From positions 116,598,552-116,662,551 of the forward strand of contig OX465284.1 of assembly GCA_949987705.1 (NCBI GenBank): a stretch of DNA of 64,000 nucleotides, given 5' to 3'. Shown here piece after piece: positions 44,501-50,375 of the stretch. Position numbers and translations under genes: made by a program. The notes below the pieces were generated by a model. The model did no database searches and was not told the DNA's origin. It saw only the letters and a list, made by a program, of their open reading frames with translations. The DNA comes from Thereva unica (Eukaryota > Arthropoda > Insecta > Diptera > Therevidae). The first letter of the stretch is position 1; every line of letters begins with the position of its first letter.

Positions 44501-46268
44501 TGTAAACAATCGTAGCTGGAGTGTAAACAAGCGTACCCTTATATACACAAGCTTATCCCAATGTATTTTTCATGTAAACAAACGTTTTTGTAATTTAAGC
44601 TAGCGTATCTTTAGTTTACAATCATATCTGCTATGTAAGCAAGTATATCTATAATGTAAACAAAAGTATCTCATTAACTACTGAAGTTATTGGCATGAAA
44701 CTTGACACAGATGTTAGTGAGAGTGGTACCAGCTCTAAATACTTAGTTCCTTTAACCAGAGAGCGATTTAAATGGGAAAAGCCTTACTATTTGTGATCGC
44801 AGTTATAGCACAGCCACCTTGTTGTTGTTTTTTTCTTTTTGCTTAACTCTTCACATTCGTACCCTTTAAATTATATTTTTCAGCTTTATTTTACGTAACT
44901 ATCTTCCTTTAACACTGCATATAATGTTAGACAGTAAAGTCGTTAATAGAAATCACACCTACACCCACTAAACGCTTATAGAAAGCCATTAAGTCGTTAA
45001 AGCGACAGAATCGATAAAAAAATTTTTTTTTGTCCTTTTTCCCTCTCAGTTTTGAATGGTTTTCCCTTGAAAAGCAATCCATAGAAACAATGTTCAATGT
45101 ATTTGTGGAATGTAAGTGTCAAATCCAGAAAATTTTGGGGTATTCAAGAGCAACAGTCGAGGTTTTTCTGGGATATTGGAGATTGTCTAGTTTTAGTCGT
45201 TATTGTTGTGTTTTTCTGATAGGATCAATATAATCAATACCACAATGATGTAATCAATTTTTTTTCTTTTCTCTCTTCATTTACATGTTATACACCCATA
45301 GAACGGAGAAAGAACGTCTTCGTGGGTATTTTCGTCTATCATCGAAGCGAAAAAAATCTAGAAATTCACAAGAGGAGTCAACAGAACAGGAGAACACATC
45401 GACAACAACTGCAGTGAAGGAGACCACCCCCGTGGAGCCGATAAAGGACGATAAAGCGAAAATTAATGTAATAGGGGATGCCCAAAAGCCACCAACATCA
45501 TCATCATCATCATCAGCGGCCAGGTCCAAGTCAATACAACGAGTAGTGCCGAACATACATCCAACGGTGGTGCGAAAGATTCCGGAATCAATCAACAATT
45601 CCTGCTCGAACATAACATCGAGCACATACTGCAACAACGGCACGGAGCGGGGCAGTATTGATTTCGAGAACGCCTCAATGATCAGCGTCGATAAGGACTC
45701 GTTCTTTGATAAAAAATGGGTGAACACATCGCTCCGCCACAAGGACATGACATTTTCCGATTGCGGCTCCTTTACGCGAAACGATTCGTCCAGCACCCTG
45801 GAGCGGGACCTGGAAATAATCGACCTGCTCGAGCGTGAGCGCAGCATGGACATCCAGGACATGATGGAGCGGGAGAAGCGCGGCGAAATTGTCAGGAATA
45901 TGAGCCTCGAGCGACGACGGCTGCCGGATTTAGAGAAAATCTGTAAGTCACCAAAACAGGACCCTTACATATACGAGAACAATTTCGAAAGCTATCCGCA
46001 ATATGTCCAGCAGAAGAGGTTAAGCCGCAAGAGCTCGCACAGCTCCTCGGGCAGGACGAGACGTGATAGCTTGCGGTCAAATAACGATGATATCGGGGTG
46101 TTCGGGGACCGTTCGGGGGAGCCTAGTAAAATGTCTGTGATAGAGAATAGGATTAAGCGACACAATCGGGGCAGCGTGTCCTCGGGTCGCAGCTCCATAA
46201 AGTCCAGGGAATACATCCTGCCCAATCCGGACTTGGATTTTAGAGAAAATATTTTTGCTAACTTATAA
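2166..46268 (+). CDS. Orphan class A-like GPCR, six coding exons (gene span)
   Basis: Predicted seven-transmembrane receptor of the plasma membrane. Exons 2166-2555, 12343-12522, 17120-17211, 24147-24272, 40871-41173 and 45302-46268 join in frame (intron phases 0, 0, 2, 2, 2) to 2058 nt, 685 residues plus stop. Landmarks: N68 (1.50), C123 (3.25), D147-R148-M149 in place of DRY, W170 (4.50), C202 (loop-2 cysteine), P225 (5.50), C311-V-C-P314 in place of CWxP, and F353-P-C-I-Y357 in place of NPxxY. Position 2.50 is H96, not Asp. C123 to D147 is 24 residues, exactly the class A spacing, which confirms the exon 1/2 join. There is no signal peptide and a short N-terminus (~50 residues) with one N-glycosylation site (N30-D-S). 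The Ser/Arg-rich C-tail is about 320 residues. Ligand and G protein are unknown. Divergence at 2.50, 6.48 and 7.49 could mean altered activation. I recognise the superfamily but not the orthologue. Confidence 0.88.
2888..2994. mobile_element. 107-bp hairpin MITE
   Basis: The unit starts GGCATTTTCATAAA and ends TTTATGAAAATGCC. The arms, about 48 bp each, pair almost throughout (for example CTGCGGTCATTCTGCAGTATTCAGC against GCTGAATATTGCAGAATGACCGCAG). The loop is only about ten bases. It is non-coding. The perfect outer ends suggest a short non-autonomous DNA element. No target duplication is evident. Confidence 0.7.
3170..3590. repeat. Pair of direct repeats ~306 bp apart
   Basis: The segment from about 3170 (GATTCAGCACAGAGTGCTG, then AATAATTTATGAGT and GGTGCAAAAAGACCT) recurs from about 3477 with the same order of blocks and roughly 20% divergence, ending in a shared AATGAATTAG and GCATTTGT region. 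This is an old tandem duplication or two copies of an unidentified repeat. Confidence 0.5.
4058..4130 (+). mobile_element. tRNA-like SINE fragment
   Basis: CAGAGGTCCGTGGTTCGAAT at about 4100-4120 contains a pol III B-box (GGTTCGAAT), preceded by an anticodon-arm-like stretch resembling the complete SINE at 43968. The A-box side is degraded. It is a fragment and not a functional tRNA, because the arms do not pair into a cloverleaf. Confidence 0.35.
5085..5130 (+). mobile_element. LTR-retrotransposon LTR/primer-site relic
   Basis: TTTCACAAAAAAC is followed by TGGTGGCAGCGG, complementary to the 3' end of a leucine tRNA (…CCGCTGCCACCA). An LTR end next to such a site is the primer-binding layout of LTR retrotransposons. 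The site recurs at 7463, 7589 and 11418 (reverse). No gag or pol is recognised next to it. Confidence 0.4.
7445..7476 (+). mobile_element. LTR/primer-site relic, second copy
   Basis: AGCACAAAAAACTGGTGGCAG continues into CGGTAC, the same junction as at 5117. The flanking bases upstream are only loosely similar. Confidence 0.4.
7565..7601 (+). mobile_element. LTR/primer-site relic, third copy
   Basis: GTAGTACAATATCAAAAAAC precedes CGGTGGCAGCGGT, a one-base variant of the site at 5117. It lies about 125 bp from the second copy, in the same orientation. Confidence 0.35.
11140..11205 (+). mobile_element. tRNA-like SINE fragment
   Basis: The block from GGAGGTTAAGGCTCTCGATT through CCATTCTAGAGGTCCGCGG and GTTTAATCTC reads as the D-arm-to-T-arm half of a tRNA-derived SINE. 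The B-box has decayed (GGTTTAATC). It is similar in layout to 4058 and 43968. Confidence 0.4.
11418..11580 (-). mobile_element. LTR end plus leucine-tRNA primer site (minus strand)
   Basis: Read on the minus strand, CAGCACACAAAAG is followed by TGGTGGCAGCGGTGGGATC (11418-11436 on plus). This matches about 19 nt of the 3' end of a leucine tRNA, the longest of the four sites. The DNA to its right (to about 11580) would be the LTR and carries an AATAAA-type signal. Internal coding DNA is not recognised on the left, so this is a truncated element. Confidence 0.5.
12343..12522 (+). CDS. GPCR exon 2: rest of TM3, TM4, start of loop 2
   Basis: It encodes residues 131-190 (180 nt, phase 0 at both ends). 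It completes TM3, ending A-W-D-R-M-R-W, where D147-R148 hold the DRY positions and Met replaces Tyr. TM4 has C-A-S-W170-L-T-G and a proline-rich end (ALPYP). The donor is GTGAGT at 12523. The acceptor AG at 12341-12342 follows an A-rich run (AACAACAACAAAAAG). It is chosen because it gives the exact 24-residue C3.25-D3.49 spacing. Confidence 0.88.
14025..14400 (+). pseudogene. LINE remnant: RNase H and C-terminal region
   Basis: Translation shows VYIFSNSQAALKTLRS, the core of the RNase H domain of I/LOA/Outcast-type LINEs (normally FSDSQAALKAL; here Asp is Asn). Then comes W-V-I-G-H-R-N-I-E-E-N, the degenerate WVPGHRNIEGN motif. After a stop and a frame change follows SKTGHCLIGSRR with FGDPFFKHACG, the usual region after RNase H. 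Stops and frameshifts show it is dead. The rest of the element is missing. Confidence 0.7.
14648..14690 (+). repeat. Piece of dispersed 'TAGTAGGT' repeat family
   Basis: TAGGTAGGTATTAGGTCGGT and TGAGCCTG match the core of the family seen at 22536, 31085, 32815 and in tandem at 42292. Confidence 0.4.
17120..17211 (+). CDS. GPCR exon 3: extracellular loop 2 and TM5 start
   Basis: It encodes residues 191-220 plus two bases of Met221 (92 nt). It carries Cys202, the expected partner of Cys123 in the conserved disulfide, and the start of TM5 (Y-M-R-G-L-F-V-I). The acceptor is TTTCATTTCAG and the donor GTAAGT at 17212 (phase 2). The split codon AT+G gives Met221 with exon 4. Confidence 0.87.
19170..20691. 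mobile_element. DNA element with inverted ends and internal 250-bp duplication
   Basis: The left end reads GGGTCGTCCGTTAATTACGT followed by GATGTGATTTTT. The right end, read inward on the other strand, is GGGTCGTCTATAAATTACGT then GAGGCGATTTTT. So imperfect terminal inverted repeats of about 32 bp bound 1522 bp. It holds no transposase, so it is non-autonomous. Two tandem copies of a ~250-bp module (from about 19857 and 20108) share TGATTCCCTACAGACAC, GACGACAGCTTAGCTTAG and TACGGCGTGAATTCGTGCCG. No target duplication is clear, so the superfamily is unassigned. Confidence 0.65.
20915..21075 (+). pseudogene. LINE (Jockey-type) reverse transcriptase C-terminus
   Basis: The frame reads L-W-N-K-L-P-P-S-V-F-S-N-S-Y-N-L-Q-E-F-K, the typical closing motif of Jockey-superfamily ORF2 proteins (LWNxLP…FK). 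Stops occur on both sides. Nothing of the catalytic RT is present. Confidence 0.6.
22536..22690 (+). repeat. Dispersed repeat family, copy A
   Basis: The order of blocks CTCCTTTTCTCCG, CTATCGCGGTAGCTGTAA, TTGAATGG, ACACTTGCTGTTAGTAGG and GACGGTTGAGCGTGGGAACC is shared with copies at 31085 and 32815. It is non-coding. Confidence 0.55.
24147..24272 (+). CDS. GPCR exon 4: TM5 and intracellular loop 3
   Basis: It encodes the end of Met221 to the split Arg263 (126 nt). TM5 continues Y-C-G-P225-T-I-L-L-A-Y-L-Y, with P5.50 conserved. Then a basic loop 3 begins (R-T-A-R-E-L-R … H-R-A-E-L-R-N-R-Q-R). The donor is GTAAGT at 24273 (phase 2). Confidence 0.87.
25333..26735 (+). pseudogene. Jockey-superfamily LINE remnant, interrupted
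   Basis: 25333-25626 is open and reads like the region between endonuclease and RT (V-T-L-S-Y-R-D-F, D-L-F-D-K-C-V). 25845-26013 encodes the RT catalytic block G-I-P-Q-G-S-V-L-G-P-L-L-F-S-I-F and M-C-A-D-D-V-Q-L-Y, the family's YADD with Tyr replaced by Cys. The frame resumes at 26582 as W-S-T-S-N-L-L-Q-L-N-P-S-K-S-H-F after a 568-bp insertion (another LINE). About 800 bp of RT are missing between the first two blocks. It is inactive. Confidence 0.75.
26014..26581 (+). mobile_element. RTE/CR1-like LINE 3' fragment nested in another LINE
   Basis: The open frame to 26298 contains K-T-K-L-S-L-Y-K-T-V-I-R-P-V-L-C-Y-G, W-R-R-R-Y-N-N-E-L-Y and, after a stop, R-L-A-G-H-V-I-R-M-E-D-N. It then ends in W-R-N-A-L-E-E-A-K-A-R-F-G-L-stop, the classic C-terminus of insect endonuclease-RT LINEs. 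It closes in TGGATGGATGG. A short duplication GAGCT (26009-26013 and 26582-26586) flanks it, fitting a 5'-truncated insertion. The exact clade is undecided. Confidence 0.75.
26835..26927. repeat. Inverted repeat, 35-bp arms
   Basis: GCACGTAAGTTG…CGACCTCT (26835-26870) pairs with AGAGGTCG…CAACTTACGTGC (26893-26927) around a 22-nt loop, with one or two mismatches. It is a possible MITE core or a structured terminus. Nothing is coding here. Confidence 0.65.
29185..29260. mobile_element. Possible hAT-type left end
   Basis: CAGCGCCGGCCCTAGGGCAG, followed by GAGCGGTCGCTC and AAGGGGCGCC, resembles the GC-rich start of many hAT elements (CAGxGCCGGCCCTAG). I cannot find the matching right end or a transposase, so this is at most a terminal fragment. 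Confidence 0.35.
30635..30880 (+). pseudogene. LINE endonuclease N-terminus remnant
   Basis: One frame reads L-L-V-Q-I-N-L-H-H-S-R-A-V-T-A-A-F, matching the conserved start of the apurinic-type endonuclease of R1/I-type LINEs (LQINLxHSxxAT). The next block, S-I-K-G-G-P-K-A-I, fits the (Y)KGxIxGL region. Frameshifts follow. Open frames at 29481-29858 and 30330-30521 may be its ORF1, but I cannot show that. Confidence 0.5.
31085..31392. mobile_element. Dispersed repeat family, copy B, with ~75-bp inverted arms
   Basis: The arms 31194-31267 and 31317-31391 are inverted (AGTAGGTG…TGATTGGGCGGGA against GACCAATCGTCTTAAAATCT, and GACCTTGACCTACGGTCAAA against TTTGACCTTAGGTTAAGG). The left flank 31085-31193 matches copy A. 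It is probably a foldback-type non-autonomous element. Copies A and C retain only one arm. Confidence 0.6.
31710..31817 (+). repeat. Short tandem repeat, ~38-bp unit, three copies
   Basis: Successive units contain AAATAAATGGACGTTCGTAC, then ATGGACGTTTGTACTTTTGA and AAATGGACGTTTGTAC. The minus-strand frames here are by-products. Confidence 0.6.
32815..32970 (+). repeat. Dispersed repeat family, copy C
   Basis: CACTTGTCGCCGTTAGTAGG, GGGACGATTGGGCGTG, CCTTGACCCAAGGTCAAG and GGTCAAACCAATTACTAC align with copies A and B. It ends at a short TACTACTAC run. Confidence 0.55.
33085..33345 (+). repeat. 'ATTCAGCGGAGCTGAAT' repeat family, copy 1
   Basis: It has a segment AAACAACGTGGACGTGTC-like, then ATTCAGCGGAGCTGAAT and four tandem GGAGCTGAATAGGAATAAAG units, then GGCTTTCTTTAAACACA. 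The same block order recurs at 39345 and 39745. The palindromic core ATTCAGC…GCTGAAT is its hallmark. Confidence 0.55.
34308..34382 (+). repeat. Minisatellite of ~10-bp 'TGTCCCAAA' units
   Basis: There are seven near-copies of GTGTCCCAAA or ATATCCCAAA in a row. The frame across it (34164-34457) shows a repeated C-P-K peptide and is not taken as a gene. Confidence 0.6.
35677..38534 (-). mobile_element. Non-autonomous Helitron with internal tandem array
   Basis: Read on the minus strand it begins TCCTTACTAATATTATAA, a 5' end known from insect Helitrons, and ends GCACGCGGGTTTTATGCTAG after a hairpin-like GCGTTGCAAGGCACGC. The flanks are A before TC and T after CTAG, the canonical A|T insertion without duplication. 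Near the 5' end are a CTGT microsatellite and GGACCGATTTTGATG, also typical. No Rep/helicase gene is present, so it depended on a partner. The interior is mostly the tandem array listed next. Length is 2858 bp. Confidence 0.85.
35915..38265 (-). repeat. Helitron internal array, ~119-bp unit, about 20 copies
   Basis: Each unit carries AGCGGTTTGG, ACCCCATTTCACCCCCTTAG, GGATGAATTTCGAAAA, GTGGATGTCCACGCCATTAT and AGGGATGCACTGTCAAAATT. The last block occurs about 21 times, mostly 117-121 bp apart. A few units are truncated (near 36540 and 37560). Two sub-types alternate (GTGGATGTCC and GTGGAAGACC), suggesting multi-unit duplications. Open frames inside are repeat artefacts. Confidence 0.9.
39345..39560 (+). 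repeat. 'ATTCAGC' repeat family, copy 2
   Basis: It contains CAATTCAGCGGCGCTGAAT, then ATGACAACGTAGATGCGTC, AATTCAGCGGTGCTGAAT, GTGAAGCTGAATAGGAA and CTTTTTAAAGACAGAAAC, in the order seen in copy 1. Confidence 0.55.
39745..39985 (+). repeat. 'ATTCAGC' repeat family, copy 3
   Basis: It contains TATTCAGCAAGGCTGAATAG, GTAAGAGACAATAAAGTTG, AATTCAGCGGAGCTGAAT, GTGGAGCTGAATAGGAAC and CTCTTTGAAGATAGAAG. It lies about 400 bp from copy 2 in the same orientation. Confidence 0.55.
40871..41173 (+). CDS. GPCR exon 5: end of loop 3, TM6, TM7
   Basis: It encodes from the split Arg263 to the split Gly364 (303 nt). The loop-3 part is Ser/Gly/Arg-rich, then R-E-K-R-T-Q-R-N leads into TM6. TM6 has C311-V-C-P314 where most class A receptors have CWxP. 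TM7 ends F353-P-C-I-Y357, the NPxxY position with Phe for Asn. The acceptor is TTTTTTTACAG and the donor GTAAGT at 41174 (phase 2). Confidence 0.9.
42292..42399 (+). repeat. 25-bp tandem repeat, four copies
   Basis: The unit AGGTGTTAGGACGATTGGGC plus ATGGT starts at 42296, 42321, 42346 and, degenerate, 42371. It is the same core as the dispersed family at 22536, 31085 and 32815, here amplified in tandem. Confidence 0.8.
42480..44680 (+). repeat. Minisatellite of ~21-bp units with a 227-bp higher-order period
   Basis: The basic unit is like TGTAATGTAAACAAGCGTA. From about 42784 the array is organised in blocks: the marker CAATCATATCTGCAATGGAA starts at 42784, 43011, 43238, 43465, 43692 and 43919, exactly 227 bp apart each time, with very few substitutions between blocks. 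The first part (42480-42780) and the end (44560-44680) are more diverged. A SINE interrupts it at 43968-44444. The minus-strand frames (T-L-V-Y-I-R-I-R-L type) are repeat artefacts. Confidence 0.92.
43968..44444 (+). mobile_element. tRNA-derived SINE with poly(A) tail
   Basis: The head GGGGCCTCGGTAGCCTAGG … GGTCCCGGGTTCGAATCCCG … AGCCCC is tRNA-like, with an A-box (TAGCCTAGGGAG), a perfect B-box (GGTTCGAATCC) and partly pairing acceptor ends. A ~370-bp tRNA-unrelated body and about 19 A residues follow. AAGCGT occurs on both sides (43962-43967 and 44445-44450) as the target duplication. Removing the element restores an unbroken minisatellite unit, so the insertion is clean and younger than the array. 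Confidence 0.88.
45302..46268 (+). CDS. GPCR exon 6: helix 8 and long C-terminal tail
   Basis: It encodes residues 364 (split Gly) to 685 and the TAA stop. After R-L-R-G-Y-F-R-L-S-S-K-R-K-K, a plausible helix 8 with basic patch, comes a hydrophilic, mostly disordered tail. It has a Ser run (S-S-S-S-S), Thr/Glu-rich and Arg/Glu-rich segments, and clusters such as S-R-K-S-S-H-S-S-S-G-R-T-R-R-D-S that suit basophilic kinases and arrestin binding (inference). The tail ends N-P-D-L-D-F-R-E-N-I-F-A-N-L. The higher GC content than the surrounding introns supports coding selection. The minus-strand frame opposite it is a shadow. Confidence 0.9.
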
Positions 46269-47090
46269 AAGATGTAATCCTTTATTTTTTTCCCCCCGGT
46301 GAATCTTTCCCGCTGTTTTTAAAAAAAATAAAAATTTTTGTAAAAAAAACATTTGACTCGTCCGCCCATTGATTGCTGGCGGACACTTGCGCCGTTTTAC
46401 ATAGAGCCCACACAAAAAATATTGTTAAATAAAAATTTGAATAAAATTTAAAACTAGATAAGATTAAAAATAATGAAAAAAAACTTTGAAAAGAAAAAAT
46501 ATTTTTGCAAATTTAAATGAAAATTAAAAAATCGAATACCAAAAAAATTATAAGAAAAAACCTTATACAAAAGAAAGAATCTGAATTTGTCTGTTTGTTA
46601 TACAAAAAAAAAAGAATATGTGTAGTGTTTATCGTTCGTTGATAAGATGATAAGAAACAAAAAAAAATATTGTTAAGAAAAAACATTTTTTGAAAAATAA
46701 AATAAAAGAATATTTATATTTTTAATGTGCCAACTAAGGTGGAACAACAAAACAGCCCAAAGCAAACATTATTAACAAATAAAAACCATTTGTCGTTCGT
46801 TGCATTTGAGAAAAAAACACTGTTTAAAAAAAACGTTTTAGTAATTGTTGATAGGCTTGATAAAACAATTTTTTTAGGACACTAAGACGAAAGATTAACA
46901 AATTATTAATAAAAAAAAAAAACAAAAATATAAACAAAATGTGAGGAAAACAACTTTTTCCATTGAGAACAATTTCATTGATAAAATTAAATTTTAAGCG
47001 AGGAAGGTAAATTCTTATGAGCCCCAAGAATTAAAATTGTTTGTAAATATTATGAAAATAAATGAAGGGAATAAGAAGATAGCAAAAGAA
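46269..47090 (+). other. 3'UTR / downstream flank of the receptor gene
   Basis: Very A-rich DNA with several AATAAA hexamers (for example 46327 and 46428), any of which could direct polyadenylation. The true end is not decided by sequence. Confidence 0.5.
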
Positions 47091-47540
47091 TATTGAAATT
47101 TGAAAATTTATTAATTTTTGAGTTATTTACTTACTTACTTTCTACAAGGAGACGCCTTTGCAGGCACTGTGACAGTCCGTATACCAAAAGGACGTGTTTT
47201 CGTTTTCGTTTGTCAAAGTCCAGACTGGCTTTTGTTTTTAAACGAAATAGAGTGTTCCTACAAAATTTCAGCACAATCGGTTCGAAAATCCAATCCTATT
47301 CCACCCCATGGTCTATATCGTTGTTATATTACTAGGTTCACTGTATCTTCTAAACTTTCTATACAAACCTTCGAAAGAAAATCCTATCAGTTATAGTCGG
47401 TCATGTAAGGGTTAACCAAAACGAATAGCGGAGAATGAACGAATTGTCCGAGATTTTCAACGGTAGATTAACAACAATGCACGTCCCCACTGTTCCAGGC
47501 ATGACCTAGTTCACATGCCCTAGTGTCCCAATACCTTCAA
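47091..47540. other. Intergenic, nothing recognised
   Basis: No motif-bearing frame is seen. A small perfect hairpin, GTCCCAATACCT … AGGTATTGGGAC (47525-47558), sits at its right edge next to the LINE remains. Confidence 0.4.
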
Positions 47541-47699
47541 GTCAATAGGTATTGGGACTCTTGGGTAGAAAAAAGAATGGTAAGACAACCAGAACATAGA
47601 TCGATGGATTCCGTGTTAAAGGATATGCGAAAACTTTGTATAATAAACTGGAAAGAGCTAGCAAGGCGTAGAGACGGTTGGACAGAGAGACTTCTAGAT

Positions 47700-47960
47700 G
47701 GCCGAACTTATTGAAACCATCGAATGCGAATAACCATGCAAGAGGCGATAGCACACCCTTTGAGGACAACCCTATACCGTATTCGCCATTCATCTCATAT
47801 AATCCACTCATGAGAAACGATGTGATCAATTTCGTAGTGGAGTCTTTTATCGATTCGAATGTAACGTTGTCAAACGCACCCTCAATATCTCCTTTGCCTA
47901 GCAACCAAACTTTCTGCAGTAGATAAAAGCCGCCAATGACATATCGCCAACGGTGCAGAA
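47700..47960 (-). pseudogene. LINE reverse transcriptase palm fragment (minus)
   Basis: The minus frame reads G-D-I-E-G-A-F-D-N-V-T-F-E-S-I, the RT domain A signature (DIEGAFDN), then S-K-G-V-L-S-P-L-A-W, the domain B motif (xGGVLSPLLW). The YADD block is not found. It belongs with 49270-49745, the N-terminal RT part of what looks like the same element on the same strand. Confidence 0.72.
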
Positions 47961-48039
47961 GTGGAGAGTATCCGGGAGAAGATCGCAGTTAGGTACTCTT
48001 CAATATCAGCCTTGACCCTGAGAGCCCCAAAACCTATAG

Positions 48040-49262
48040 AAACCCAAGAAACATAGGCTATTTCAAATTCCGATCGGTGCTAAGCAGCAAGTTACCGGGC
48101 GTAAATAACTGGCCCACAGAGTTGGTAACTCGATCGGTGAAGGTCGTTCTTGTACGGATCTTAGACTATAGCGCTTTGGAGGTCTCATTCAAAGTACCAT
48201 ATCTAATCAAACACAGCGAGGAAAGTTAAGATGGTTTTTATACTGAAAGCCGGAAAAAGTGGACGTGACACAACCAATGATTTCAGGCCAATAAGTCTAA
48301 ACTCTTTGCTGTCGAAAACCCGGATAACCGAACTAGAGTTAAGAAAAGGCAAGTACAATTGTGCACAATTCGACGTGCCTACTGCAAAGGTAAGTCCACG
48401 GAAACTGCGCTCAGTGAAGCTGGCTGAACTGTTAAGCATTCTATTTATTATGAACAATACATATTAGCGATCTTCCAAGACAAAATGTTACGAATACAGC
48501 AATCCTAGAATCCCTGACGGAGTTAGGGATTGAGGCAACGTCTAGCCGATGGATACCTATCATGCTGGAATCCAGAAACATTCATGCGGCTCTTGAAAGC
48601 TGTATAATTACCGAAAGGCTTGTAGAGCTCATTACAGGAAGCAAGCTAGGTTATGGAACGAGCTCTGAACAGCGTTTGCAGATGGGCCAAAGGCTGTGGT
48701 CTGTGTGCTGACCCTGAAAAGAGAAGACTGATGGTGTACACTGCAAGAACCAAGAAATCAACTTTCAACAGTCTAATATTGGGTGGAATACAGCTAGCTG
48801 ATATCCTCGACGGTCACATCCCTAGGTGTTACACTTGACCCTACACTGAACTGGAGATTCCACATTGAGGAAAGAGTTAGAAGGGCTTTCATAGCTCTCT
48901 ACTCATGTATTAAAATGCTTGGAAAGAAAAGGAAATTTAAGCCACGAATGGTGCTATCGATCTTCACAGCCGTCGTGCGTCCCACCCTCACATATGGAAC
49001 AAAACTAGTCAAGAAATGCTCAGATGAGATGACTGTTGGTGCCAGGCCACAGGAATATACAAGAGAATTCGAGAGCTGATGAATTAGCAGGAGAGGGTTC
49101 GAATATGGATGACTATTCACCGGAAGAAGTTCCCTCCTATAGGCCTAGTGATCATGAGCGGTATAACAACGGCACTAATGCGTTAACTGGAGGTCTGCAC
49201 AGAGTATGTGGGTCTCGCCAACCAACCCTGGTCTTTAACCAACCAACTAAGCAACCAGAACC
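48040..49262 (+). pseudogene. I/R1-type LINE remnant inserted in an opposite LINE
   Basis: Plus-strand frames give, in order, D-F-R-P-I-S-L-N-S-L-L-S-K-T (RT motif 1), G-K-S-T-E-T-A-L, I-L-E-S-L-T-E-L-G-I-E-A, the thumb region (M-E-R-A-L-N-S-V-C-R-W-A-K-G-C-G-L, and R-R-A-F-I-A-L-Y-S-C-I-K-M-L-G-K), T-A-V-V-R-P-T-L-T-Y-G, and the RNase H motif V-P-G-H-R-N-I-Q-E-N-S-R-A-D-E-L-A. The catalytic YADD and part of RNase H are deleted, with several frame changes. It splits the minus-strand LINE whose parts lie at 47700-47960 and 49270-49745. Confidence 0.75.
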
Positions 49263-49269
49263 ATAGTCC

Positions 49270-49745
49270 AGAGGATCCTCTCGATATCTCACACTAGCAC
49301 GTGGCGAAGTCACTGCAGATCTGCCCGACCTATTGACAAATTGCAAATTTAAGTGGGTTGGTGTAAGACTCTCCCTAATATGCTTGTCTAAAATCTTCTC
49401 CATCGTTTTCAAGTAACACGATGAATGGCTGATGGGTCTACATAATTTTGCTTCGTAATACAAGATTCTCTCCGCTTTAGGAATAAAGACCATGCCTCTG
49501 TCAAGCACCTCAGAATATGGGTCAGCGCAAAGCTACTCCGGAATAGTTGCAACAGAGTTAAGAGGATTTCATCTCAGACCCTCTGAACGAAAGCGGGGAA
49601 GATTTGGTTTTTCCCAGCAGCCTTGAATGACTTGAAGATGCCAATGGCCTATTCTATCTTACCTACAGTGGAAATCCTGTCTGCCAGGACTGTGTTTCCA
49701 TTGTGTCTCCATTGCAAAAACTACGTCCAATCCAATGCTAGGCAA
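49270..49745 (-). pseudogene. LINE reverse transcriptase N-terminal fragment (minus)
   Basis: The minus frames show A-I-G-I-F-K-S-F-K-A-A-G-K, then G-M-V-F-I-P-K-A-E-R, C-R-P-I-S-H-S-S-C-Y-L-K-T-M-E-K and D-K-H-I-R-E, the standard RT entry of I/R1-type LINEs (VFIPKAG…RPISLTSFLLKTMEK). It is the upstream half of the element continued at 47700-47960. Confidence 0.72.
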
Positions 49746-50194
49746 AAAGCAAATCCAGGGTCAGATCCTAAAGAATTGCTAACATGAGTTCTCATTTGAA
49801 CCCCTCACTAGTCTTGATGGAGGAAATGCCATTTGAGTTATCTTTAGGCAAGACTTTGTGTAAAAAACGAGGTTTATATCGGCTGGAAAAATTCCCCAGC
49901 CTGCTTGAAGTAAGCAAGAAAAATTTCCCGACCTACTTCAATATCTTTCTTTGTGGGGACGCCAGGTAACTAGGTTGATCTAGGTTAACTTAGGAAACCA
50001 TCTGAAATTGTGCTGTATTGTAGATGACTCTAGCCACAAACTGAAGTCAGGTAGGGTCGAGATAGTTTCAGAAGGCAACCCCGTCCAAGGACTTATAGTG
50101 AAGAACACAAATCGTGCTGAAAGGGGGCACGGTTTATAAGCAAACTGGTGAAGACCCTTCCCTTAGTGAAGATCATTCCCAGAGTGCTTCGAAT

Positions 50195-50375
50195 CCTCCC
50201 CGAGCCCTGTAAGTATGGGTTTATAAATGCACAGTTTGGGACTCGACCCTGAGCCGAGAAACTGCATTTACCATGTTCGATTGTTCCTTTGGCGTGCTCC
50301 TCTCCACAGTTGTGGCAATGATAGATGACAATACCTTTACAGGCGGAAATGCACCAAGGTGTATCCTGACACCTG
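50195..50375 (-). pseudogene. Possible LINE ORF1 zinc-knuckle fragment (minus)
   Basis: A minus frame holds a Cys/His cluster, H-C-H-N-C-G-E-E-H-A-K-G-T-I-E-H-G-K-C. This is reminiscent of the degenerate CCHC knuckles in LINE ORF1 proteins, and it lies where ORF1 of the minus LINE would be expected. The spacing is not canonical, so this is tentative. Confidence 0.3.

Larger units (their letters stand above)
41174..45301 (+). other. Receptor intron 5 (4.1 kb)
   Basis: GT-AG intron. The acceptor CACCCATAG at 45301 follows a TTTTTTCTTTTCTCTC tract. 41174-42290 shows nothing recognisable. From 42292 it is occupied by two tandem arrays and a SINE (listed separately). 44690-45301 is plain AT-rich DNA. 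Confidence 0.7.

Noticed and set aside
45281..45862. 193-codon minus-strand frame opposite GPCR exon 6
   Set aside because: Shadow of the Ser/Arg-rich coding strand: S-R-S-R-S-type low complexity from the antisense of the tail.
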